Shown: positions 19,232 to 25,590 of the stretch, in pieces | Layout of the letters: each line of letters starts with the position of its first letter | Numbering within the stretch: the first letter of the stretch is position 1 | Source: JBDHUJ01 sp039809105 | GTDB taxonomy: Bacteria > Patescibacteriota > Saccharimonadia > Saccharimonadales > UBA4665 | Assembly: GCA_039809105.1 (NCBI GenBank) | Contig: JBDHUJ010000025.1 | Span: 1-25,590, forward strand | DNA: 25,590 nucleotides | Direction: 5' to 3' | The notes under the pieces: generated by a model | The model's database searches: none | What the model saw: only the letters and a program-made list of their open reading frames with translations | Told to the model about the DNA's origin: nothing | Translations under genes and position numbers: made by a program

Positions 19232-19963
19232 CTATGCGGCCATCCTTGCGGCGGCGTCCAGGCTGTCGCGGCAGAGTTCGGCGGCTTTCGGGTTGCCTTT
19301 GCTTTTGCCGAGCGCGATGTTGACGATGGTCTGGGCCGCGGCTGCCGGGTCGCCGGTGTTTTCGACCCAAAAGTGGCTGCCATCGCTCGGCTGGGCAAGC
19401 GACCACTCGAAACTTTCTATGGCCTCGTCGCGGCGGTAGGTACGGAGTTCGTGGCCTTGCGGGAAACGGGCCTCAAAGCGCTCCAGCCAGATTTCGGGCG
19501 GGGTGATGATGGTCAGCGCGATGACTTTTTTGAAGCCGCGGGTGCGCATATCGGCAACAGAGTGGGCGAAATAATCGCCGACGTTGTACTCGCCCGGGTA
19601 ATCTTCGGTGTCGGAACCGTAGACATGGTAGGGGGCTTGCTTGGCGACGAAATACTGCACAAGTTTATGGTCGTCTATATCCTGAAATAGCGACTGGAGT
19701 CCGGCGTCAGTATGTTCGTAGTAGGTATACGGCAGCCCTTCGTCGCTTTCGCGAGGTGCGCGGCTGGTTACCGTGCCGATGACGTGGAAGCGTTTGTCGA
19801 GTGCGACGACGGCGTCCATAAGCGTGTTTTTGCCTTCGCAGGCTGCTCCTACGAACGCCAGAACCGTCCGGTTAGCGAGTTTTTGCTTGTCTGCGGGCCG
19901 CTGCTGGTACGCGGCCTGGCGGCTGCGTAAATCTGCTAGCTGTGCGATGGTTTGCGGGCTCAC
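19232..19963 (-). CDS. Guanylate-kinase-like P-loop protein
   Basis: A 243-residue P-loop protein. The Walker A motif is VGAACEGKNTLMDAV (residues 38-52) and the following VIGTVTSRAPRESDEGLPYTYY matches the GMP-binding region of guanylate kinases (TSR.PR..E..G..Y.Y). VITPP-like ALTIITPPEIWLERFEAR fits the LID/C-terminal part. The C-terminus after about 200 is extra. It may phosphorylate a nucleotide other than GMP. GTG 19963 is chosen as start because GAGGA lies ten bases upstream; the frame stays open to an ATG at 20035 that would overlap the preceding gene by 59 bases. A TG-extended TACAAT box lies about 25 bases before it, inside the end of the upstream gene, so it has its own promoter in addition to the operon. 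Confidence 0.72.
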   Translation of the reverse strand: MSPQTIAQLADLRSRQAAYQQRPADKQKLANRTVLAFVGAACEGKNTLMDAVVALDKRFHVIGTVTSRAPRESDEGLPYTYYEHTDAGLQSLFQDIDDHKLVQYFVAKQAPYHVYGSDTEDYPGEYNVGDYFAHSVADMRTRGFKKVIALTIITPPEIWLERFEARFPQGHELRTYRRDEAIESFEWSLAQPSDGSHFWVENTGDPAAAAQTIVNIALGKSKGNPKAAELCRDSLDAAARMAA

Positions 19964-19976
19964 TGTCCGATGTTCC

Positions 19977-20549
19977 TCATAGCTCTGATTGTAACAGATT
20001 GATATACCGTTCGGGATGCACCCAGCAATCATCATGACCGCCAGCGACGTGCACGATACGCAGGCTGGGGTTGATGAGCTTCAGGCCGTCGAGGTCAGGC
20101 GTGAGCCAAGGGTCGGTGGCGTTGTGGACCAGTACGGTGCCGGGGTGGGTGATTTCCTGCTCCAGGTCGTAGGTGTTGGCGCGGCGTACCATCGCCCGGT
20201 TGAGTTCGGCATGGTGGACGAGGTACCGGAAATTCCAAGCGGTTTTGTGCAGCTGGTAGAACGGCGCGTTGCCCGGCCGGACCGACCAGACCATGTGCGC
20301 CACCATGCGGACGGCGCGCAGGCGGACTGGGCGCTCGGGCCAATACGGCGGGTCGATGAGCACGAGCCGCTGCCCCGGCTGCAATTTGTCCGGCAGCCGG
20401 TAGACGCCGCCGGAATGAGCGATGATGACACTTGCTTCGCTGAGCTTGTACACTACTTCGTACCCCCGTTCACGCAGCAGTCGCCGGAAACGCTTGCCGT
20501 GCCATTCGCCTTCGGTGAAGCCGTAAATGAATGCGACGGTTTTACTCAT
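19977..20549 (-). CDS. Small alpha/beta-hydrolase-like protein
   Basis: A 190-residue protein with the outline of an alpha/beta hydrolase: AHSGGV (Ser46) as nucleophile elbow, NATDPWL (Asp146) and VAGGHDDCW (His172) in the expected order and spacing for a Ser-Asp-His triad. The elbow departs from GxSxG (A-H-S-G-G), as in RBBP9/YdeN-like small hydrolases. The substrate is unknown. The ATG overlaps the end of the proline iminopeptidase gene by eight bases, and the gene is followed after 13 bases by the guanylate-kinase-like start, so it lies in the middle of a four-gene operon. Confidence 0.68.
   Translation of the reverse strand: MSKTVAFIYGFTEGEWHGKRFRRLLRERGYEVVYKLSEASVIIAHSGGVYRLPDKLQPGQRLVLIDPPYWPERPVRLRAVRMVAHMVWSVRPGNAPFYQLHKTAWNFRYLVHHAELNRAMVRRANTYDLEQEITHPGTVLVHNATDPWLTPDLDGLKLINPSLRIVHVAGGHDDCWVHPERYINLLQSEL
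19984..20001 (-). promoter_or_regulatory. 18-base promoter word, copy 1
   Basis: CAATCTGTTACAATCAGA on the minus strand, identical to 21481-21464. It holds a TG-extended TACAAT box (19993-19988). Here the box lies within the last codons of the hydrolase-like gene and about 25 bases before the GTG start of the guanylate-kinase-like gene. Confidence 0.5.
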
Positions 20550-21461
20550 TGGTCAGTTGCAGGAGGATGGTTCTCATGACGGTGAGGGCTTCGTGGTCGG
20601 GCCGGTGGCCATTTATGGTCCATATGAGCTCGCCGTTCGGGAGCTGTTTGTAGAGCTCGTAAGCAGTTGCTGGCGGGCAGACCATATCGTACCTACCCTG
20701 GACGAGCCAGACCGGCATCTGAAGTTTTGACGCATTGTCTAAGATGTAACGGTCTGGCATGAAGCAACGATTGGCGGTGTAGTGCATTTCCATGCGTATA
20801 CCACTCGGGTCGTAATCTGTGGCATCGACCGGTATGCGATATCCTTCAAGGGTCATAACATTTACCTCGAGCCTTTCGTAAGCAAGGCCGGACTGTCGGG
20901 CGGCTTCTTCGTCTTTGCCCATGATGCGCTTGTAATGATAAGCCGTCGGATTTTTGTGGTGTTCCGCAGGCGTCGCTTTCAGGTAGTGGTTCCAAATTTC
21001 GGGGTAAAAGGTTTGAAATAAGCCTTTGTCGAGCCAATCTATTTCTACTTGTGAACCGGTAAAAATGCCGTGTAGAACCATCGCGCTGACGCGCTCTGGA
21101 TGTTTAAGCGCATAAGCTAGGGCTAGGCAGCTCCCCCATGAACCACCCGTCAAGATGAACGTATCGAGTTTGAGTTTGTCGGCTATGGTCGAAATATCTT
21201 CGACAAGTTTATCGGTGGTGTTGTTTTTTAGTGAACCATATGGAGTACTCTGGCCGCAGCCGCGCTGGTCGAAAAATACGACATGCTGACGAGTCGGGTC
21301 AAATATATCTTTGTGCTTGTTTTGGCACTGCTGCCTGGCCCGCCATGCAGTGAAATGATGACCTGCTTAGCATCTGGGTTGCCCCAGTCGTGCACATACA
21401 GCTTGTGCCCGTCCCCGACGGAAAAATGATGTTCGGCAATGGTGTATGTGTCTGGCGTCAT
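20542..21461 (-). pseudogene. pip: Proline iminopeptidase with one frameshift
   Basis: Two open frames (21461-21228 and up to 20542) together give a full alpha/beta-hydrolase of about 305 residues of the proline iminopeptidase type, which removes N-terminal proline. The first frame has ISLHGGPGSS; after the shift the second continues VVFFDQRGCGQSTPYG, NTTDKLVEDI, LTGGSWGSCLALAYALKHPE (nucleophile Ser) and VQGRYDMVCPP (Asp), with NGHRPDHEA near the end. The break lies at the A run at 21320-21323 (minus strand): five A instead of four would restore a single frame. All motifs are intact, so this is a recent mutation, a sequencing or assembly error, or slippage. A TG-extended TACAAT box six bases before the ATG makes it leaderless. 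First gene of the operon. Confidence 0.85.
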
Positions 21462-21463
21462 GG

Positions 21464-21481
21464 TCTGATTGTAACAGATTG
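21464..21481 (-). promoter_or_regulatory. 18-base promoter word, copy 2 (pip promoter)
   Basis: The same 18 bases as at 20001-19984. The TACAAT box (21473-21468) is followed by six bases (CAGACC) and the ATG at 21461, so the transcript should start at the start codon. Confidence 0.6.
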
Positions 21482-21502
21482 GTAGGAACTGAGCAGGATT
21501 AC

Positions 21503-21531
21503 TTGCAAACTACGCTAGGAGGTGGTTATAT
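21503..21531 (+). promoter_or_regulatory. Promoter of the 240-residue protein gene
   Basis: TTGCAA (21503-21508), 17 bases, TTATAT (21526-21531), then nine bases to the ATG at 21541. AGGAGG lies in the spacer between the boxes, 18 bases before the ATG, too far and too early to serve as ribosome site if this promoter is used. Confidence 0.6.
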
Positions 21532-21540
21532 ATCGTTATT

Positions 21541-22263
21541 ATGGCACGGCTTGGAAAGGCGACAAACGAAGCGCTTGCAGAATTCCAGAGGTTCAGGACG
21601 CTGGTAGATACCAGCGCTCATGCCCACGCCGATGTCGGGCCGATATACACGCGCAGCATAGCGGCCGCTCGCGATGAGACTATCGAGCTAAGCAGACGGC
21701 CCGCTGTCGTGGAAGCCCTGGCTCGGACAATCTTGGCCAATCGAATGAGCGACAGGTCAGTTGCAGATAAAGACCCCTTGTTCCGCCTGGCTACGCATTT
21801 CCTAAGCACGCCTTCGCTCGAGCGGGGTTTGGCCGGCGACAAGACCGAAGAGGCTTGGAAGCAGCGTATCGCCGGAGGTCTGTTTCTTTCGCAATCGCTG
21901 CGTAACGTAGCCGGCGAACTGGTCGAAACCACGGTGACTGTCGGAAGTCGGATAGCTCAGATAGATGCTGCGCGGCCGCAAGACAGCCGACACAATGTGC
22001 GGTTCGAGAAACGGCCGATTTTTGGCCCCGAGCGGGCGGATGCATATGTACCGAACTTTATGGGTAACCGCATGCTATTTTTGCGGGCAGATGCGCCCGA
22101 GACGCTGAGCTGCGTGTGCGTTATGCAGGCGACGATTGATAACGAACGAGTGACTAAACAAGGAAAAATAGGCGAAGCGCTCGGGCTGCCCGATAGTAGC
22201 ATTGCCGATGTGCTGCTGTCAGATGAGGGCCTTGTCCTCTCGGCTATTCGCCCTCGTCCGTAA
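21541..22263 (+). CDS. Unknown protein, 240 aa
   Basis: A 240-residue soluble protein with no recognised family. The first 140 residues are mostly helical and rich in Ala, Arg, Glu and Leu (ATNEALAEFQRFRTLVDTS, AAARDETIELSRRPAVVEAL); the later part has FMGNRMLFLRADAPETLSCV and VCVMQATIDNERVTKQGKIG, which look like a beta sheet core. There are no membrane helices. The start is supported by a good promoter ending nine bases before the ATG. It is the only plus-strand gene in this part of the window and converges on the helicase-methyltransferase gene, divergent from pip; the link to either is unknown. Confidence 0.72.
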   Translation: MARLGKATNEALAEFQRFRTLVDTSAHAHADVGPIYTRSIAAARDETIELSRRPAVVEALARTILANRMSDRSVADKDPLFRLATHFLSTPSLERGLAGDKTEEAWKQRIAGGLFLSQSLRNVAGELVETTVTVGSRIAQIDAARPQDSRHNVRFEKRPIFGPERADAYVPNFMGNRMLFLRADAPETLSCVCVMQATIDNERVTKQGKIGEALGLPDSSIADVLLSDEGLVLSAIRPRP

Positions 22264-22269
22264 TTAAAT

Positions 22270-22284
22270 GGAGGGGTCACCTCC
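22270..22284. terminator. Short hairpin between convergent genes
   Basis: GGAGG-ggtca-CCTCC lies between the stop of the 240-residue gene (22263) and the helicase-methyltransferase stop (22290). There is no T-run, so a terminator role is uncertain. Confidence 0.3.
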
Positions 22285-22289
22285 CGGTG

Positions 22290-25200
22290 TTAGTGCGGCT
22301 TACTGTCGCGGACAACGACAGCGCCATTACCAAGGGTGAGCTTGCGGAATAGAATGTAGCGCTTATTCACGAACAAACGTGCGAAGCCGCCCGCAGCTAT
22401 CTGCTCGGCCGGTATGTCGCCTATGCCGCCATGCTCTTGCTGTAGGCTTTCCATTTCGGCCACAGCTCTACGTTCTTCTTCCAGTGTTTTGCGGTCCTCT
22501 GCGTTGAAGGCCACTGGCAGTAGCCTGTCGCCCAGGCTGAAGTTGCTAATGATTTTACGGCTATCGCGCAGGCCACCTTCTACTTTTACGATTCGCAGAG
22601 CTTCTACTACCCCGCCCGATGCCGGCTCTTCGTCTGTTTCGTCTTGTGACAGCGTTCTGGTGGCGCTCCTCAGCTGCTTCAACAATGCTTTGACGGAGTG
22701 CTGACACTCGGCTTCTTTCCGCAGCGCAATGGTCTGGGCACGGAAGCTTTCGCCTGCCAGGGCTAGACCCGTGTGTTCTTCGGCCACACTAAAGCCGAGC
22801 TGCCTTAGGACGCCGAAGAATGCCCCTTCGTTCTTGAAATCGAGCGAATATGGCATGGTTATAAGCGCGGTGCCGCCTGGCTTGAGCACGCGGTTCAGCT
22901 CACTTAGCACACCAAGGCGCTCAAAGTCTTGCTTGCGCTCGGACCAGCCGCTGTAGTGGTATGTCAGTGCCATGTTTGCGACATCTACAGAGCCGCTTCG
23001 TAGCGGCAGGTTCGCCATGGTTGCTGCCACTCGCTTCCCGGCACCGCCCTGCAGCTGGCGTGGGTTTATATCGAGGCTGATAACGCTGTCTTGGAGCTCA
23101 TCGGCTATGTGACGGCGCAGCATTTCCGGGCCGGCGCCGATGTCAACGATAACGGGTTTGTCTTCGGGCGCTGCTTCCTGCACGATTCTTTTGACGATTG
23201 TCGCGGTCGCGCGGCTGACGTTTGCTTGGTAGCTTCGGCTGGTCAGGTCAAGATAGCTAGCCGCGTACTCTTCCCCGTGCTGTGCAAGGAACCCGTTTTC
23301 GCCAAGCAGGCCTGCTTGCCCGATACCCTTTACTTGCCCGAACATGCGGTTCATACGGTCCATCGAAGAGTAGTAGGTGTCGGCGAGCTGGCCATTCACT
23401 ACCATGGCTGTTTCGCAGTCTGGTTTTTCTTCGGCGGCAACGATGTTTCTCTCTATTTCGGTCAGCGGCATGCCATACATCAGTTTTTCAACTGCCTGAT
23501 ATTTGGCGATTATGTAGCGGTTTATGCCGTCTTCTATAGTGTCCGGCGTAATGAGCCGGACGACATCCAGCGTACCTTTGCGGCTGGGCCGTTGGGCACG
23601 ACCTATCTGCTGGATTTCTTCTGGCAGCGTCCATGGCTGGTTGTACATGACGACTTCGCCGGCTGCCATAAGGTCCACGCCGACGCTGACGGTCTGCCCG
23701 CTGACGACCAGTAGCATCTTGCCGTCTGTCGACTGGAACTGTTCTAACAACTCACGACGCTTTTTCTTGGTGACATCTCCGTGGATAATGCCGGTTCGCA
23801 CGCCTTCTGGTAGTTCCATTTGGTCTAAGATGGTCTGGTCGCCGACTATGACGCCATTCACAAAATCGTTGACGAACATCAGTACTTTGTCGTGCCGCTG
23901 AAAGGCATCGGCCAACTGTTCGCTCGTGGTGGCTATTTTGCCGGGTTCGAGGTCGGGTGTGGGGTCAAAAATCTGGGGATTCAGTAAGAACTGGCGAAGT
24001 GCCATAAGCTTCTCGGTAGCTGTCAGCTCGTACTCTTCGAGCAAGACATCGTATACTACACGCTGTGCTTCGGTCATCGTAATCTCTACCGTCTGTTCAT
24101 TCGGCGGCTGTATATCTATGAAGTCGGCAATCCGCTTGTTCTGCATGCGAGGAAGTAACAGGCTGCGAATGTCCAAGATGTCGCCTTTGACGATTTCGTG
24201 CACCAGTTGCTCATTGGTATGTTTTGCAAATGTCTTTGGATGTAACAAACGGAGCGTCAAGGCTATATCGGCGACCTTGTTCGGGGCCGGTGTGGCTGTG
24301 AGCATCATGAGGTATTTGTTGGGGCCTTCGATTTTGTCTGCCAGTTGCAGTATTTTGTCGGGACGGGCGCCTTCAAGGACGTTTTTGAATTTGTGAGCCT
24401 CGTCAAGTACGAGCATATCGTAGTCTATGGCTTTCAGGGCGTTTGTGTAGCCGTCGTTGATTTTTTCTTGCGAAATAAGGATGTAGTCGTAGTCGTCTGC
24501 CGAAACGCGCTGTAGGCTTTCCATATTTTTAACAACCAGGACACGTGGTTCCTGGCCACTCTTGAAGTTGCCGTTCGGGTTGTCTTCGCTCTGTGCGCCC
24601 AAGTAACCTTGCCACACCCCGCTCTCCAGCACTGCGCTTGGCGTGACTATTACGGCGCATTTCGCACCGGCGATTTCTTTGGTCATGATGGCCGAGGCGC
24701 TCTTACCCATGCCCGGGTCGTCACCGATAAGCTGACGGCGGTTGGTAAGGGTCTCGCGGATGTTTATGCGCTGGTTCAGGTCTGGGAACGGGCGGTCATC
24801 GCGCAGTACGTCGACGAATTTTTCGGGTATTTTCAGCTCGAAGAGCGATAGGTAGTAGTCTTCGACGGTCTGCAATACGCTGTCGAGCTCCCGGCTTTTT
24901 ACGCCCAGGCTTTCTACTTCTTTGCGTACTTCGTCGATATATTCGGCGATAACGTCGAAATCGTCGAGAGTGCGGTCGCGGCGGATGGTTTCGTGGTATT
25001 TGCGCAAGCAGTGTCGTTTTACGACTTCGGTCAGAGATTTCTGTAGGTTCGAGTTAGAAAGTAGCGGCAAGCCTTCCTCTAGGTGTGTGAAGTCGATTTC
25101 GCCGGGTGCTACGGTGAACTCACCGAGGTAATCGGCCAGAAAGCTTTTGACCCTTGGCATGTCGACCTTGCCTTTGAACTCTGGTTTGTACTGGTACAGC

Positions 25201-25481
25201 ACATCGACGGCGCTTTCTGCTCCGAAGAGGCCGATAAGCTGCTTGAAAGTCTGTGCTTCCAGCGATGTGCCGGCTTGCACTTCTTCGGTAAAGCCAGAAA
25301 AACGCTTCCGAATCTCGGCTCGGGCACGTCGTTCCCTTTCGGCCGTTTCGTCTTCTGAGGTCGCAGTTTTGGCGTCTGTGTGCTGCGGGTCTACCGCTTC
25401 TTTTACGATGACTGACGGGAGTTGTGCGAGCTGTGCAACAAGCGAAATGGTGGTGGGACGGCAGTAGGTGGGTTCAGTCAA
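22290..25481 (-). CDS. SNF2-type helicase fused to class I methyltransferase
   Basis: A 1063-residue protein of three parts. Residues 1-230 are charged and helical, unrecognised. Residues about 235-650 are a superfamily 2 (SNF2-like) ATPase: LIGDDPGMGKSASA (251-264, Walker A), MLVLDEAH (356-363), MLTATPAPNK (393-402), VSVGVDLMAAGEVVMYNQPW (598-617) and QQIGRAQRPSR (624-634). Residues about 765-900 are a SAM methyltransferase of the UbiE/Methyltransf_11 type: VIVDIGAGPEM (777-787), SLDINPRQ, LPLRSGSVDVANMALTYHYS and NRVLKPGGTALITMP (863-877). There is no (D/N)PPY motif, so it is not a typical DNA amino-methylase. The last 160 residues are unrecognised. TTG 25481 directly follows the stop of the gene upstream, pointing to one transcript; no ribosome site is clear. 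It may be a defence, DNA-modification or RNA enzyme. Confidence 0.85.
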   Translation of the reverse strand: MTEPTYCRPTTISLVAQLAQLPSVIVKEAVDPQHTDAKTATSEDETAERERRARAEIRKRFSGFTEEVQAGTSLEAQTFKQLIGLFGAESAVDVLYQYKPEFKGKVDMPRVKSFLADYLGEFTVAPGEIDFTHLEEGLPLLSNSNLQKSLTEVVKRHCLRKYHETIRRDRTLDDFDVIAEYIDEVRKEVESLGVKSRELDSVLQTVEDYYLSLFELKIPEKFVDVLRDDRPFPDLNQRINIRETLTNRRQLIGDDPGMGKSASAIMTKEIAGAKCAVIVTPSAVLESGVWQGYLGAQSEDNPNGNFKSGQEPRVLVVKNMESLQRVSADDYDYILISQEKINDGYTNALKAIDYDMLVLDEAHKFKNVLEGARPDKILQLADKIEGPNKYLMMLTATPAPNKVADIALTLRLLHPKTFAKHTNEQLVHEIVKGDILDIRSLLLPRMQNKRIADFIDIQPPNEQTVEITMTEAQRVVYDVLLEEYELTATEKLMALRQFLLNPQIFDPTPDLEPGKIATTSEQLADAFQRHDKVLMFVNDFVNGVIVGDQTILDQMELPEGVRTGIIHGDVTKKKRRELLEQFQSTDGKMLLVVSGQTVSVGVDLMAAGEVVMYNQPWTLPEEIQQIGRAQRPSRKGTLDVVRLITPDTIEDGINRYIIAKYQAVEKLMYGMPLTEIERNIVAAEEKPDCETAMVVNGQLADTYYSSMDRMNRMFGQVKGIGQAGLLGENGFLAQHGEEYAASYLDLTSRSYQANVSRATATIVKRIVQEAAPEDKPVIVDIGAGPEMLRRHIADELQDSVISLDINPRQLQGGAGKRVAATMANLPLRSGSVDVANMALTYHYSGWSERKQDFERLGVLSELNRVLKPGGTALITMPYSLDFKNEGAFFGVLRQLGFSVAEEHTGLALAGESFRAQTIALRKEAECQHSVKALLKQLRSATRTLSQDETDEEPASGGVVEALRIVKVEGGLRDSRKIISNFSLGDRLLPVAFNAEDRKTLEEERRAVAEMESLQQEHGGIGDIPAEQIAAGGFARLFVNKRYILFRKLTLGNGAVVVRDSKPH

Positions 25482-25590
25482 CTAACCCGGAACAAGCGTA
25501 AACCGCAAGTATTCGGTGGGGCTGGTAAATAACTCCGGTTGGTTGGCCCTTGCCATCCATTCCCGGCAGAAATCCTCCAGCCGGCGGGTC
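25482..25590 (-). CDS. 3' end of an unrecognised protein (partial)
   Basis: The minus-strand frame is open from the window edge to TAG at 25484-25482 and reads 35 residues, RRLEDFCREWMARANQPELF and onwards to LRFTLVPG. The stop touches the TTG start of the helicase-methyltransferase gene with no gap, so the two are probably one operon and may act together. The fragment is too short to name. Confidence 0.55.
   Translation of the reverse strand, partial: TRRLEDFCREWMARANQPELFTSPTEYLRFTLVPG

Overview
The window looks like a piece of a Patescibacteria (CPR) chromosome, most likely Candidatus Saccharibacteria. This rests on gene content and layout, not on a marker-gene search. The content includes a sortase with a long cytoplasmic N-terminus, a DUF3048 membrane protein, a PEGA-domain membrane protein, a single-domain response regulator, many unrecognised proteins, and many starts with a TG-extended -10 box only 6 to 9 bases before the start codon (leaderless-type starts). 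The standard bacterial code reads all genes without internal stops.

Layout. 1-3610: a tight minus-strand operon, read right to left, of two small unknown proteins, a UmuD-like protein, UmuC polymerase, a DUF1697 protein and a TylF-like O-methyltransferase; it looks like a damage-response/translesion module. 3611-4635: mostly non-coding, with a plus-strand promoter, a long stem-loop and a doubtful small ORF. 4632-7016: a CheY-like regulator and a membrane PAS histidine kinase, separated by 447 bases packed with inverted repeats. 7126-15833: DUF3048 protein, an unknown protein, GltX, a coiled-coil protein, a His/Thr-rich membrane protein, a PEGA protein and a sortase, probably cell-surface functions around one housekeeping gene. 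15986-16921: tRNA-Leu(CAA), then a cassette bounded by a 56-base direct repeat that holds an orphan CdiA-CT-like nuclease and a candidate small RNA with its own promoter and terminator. 16938-18370: two unknown proteins. 18447-21461: an operon of an NnrD-like kinase-fold protein, a guanylate-kinase-like P-loop protein, a small serine-hydrolase-like protein and a frameshifted proline iminopeptidase. 21541-25590: an unknown protein, then a 1063-residue protein joining an SNF2-type helicase to a class I methyltransferase, abutting the end of another gene.

The most unusual content is in the repeats. Two palindromic elements of about 65-71 bases sit in frame inside conserved enzymes (UmuC and GltX) and are translated, much like Rickettsia palindromic elements. 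Four intergenic regions each carry an inverted array of a private 9-13 base word (CAATTTTCAA, CAAGTTTCAAG, TTTACCATTCACC, GAACAAAGAACAATG); three of them begin right at stop codons. Two diverged inverted copies of another element, and a 22-bp perfect palindrome centred on a stop codon, lie beside the histidine kinase gene.

The best candidates for an undescribed system are the helicase-methyltransferase fusion with its cut-off partner gene, the tRNA-linked nuclease/small-RNA cassette, and the in-frame palindromic elements. No database search was possible, so family names rest on motifs read by eye.
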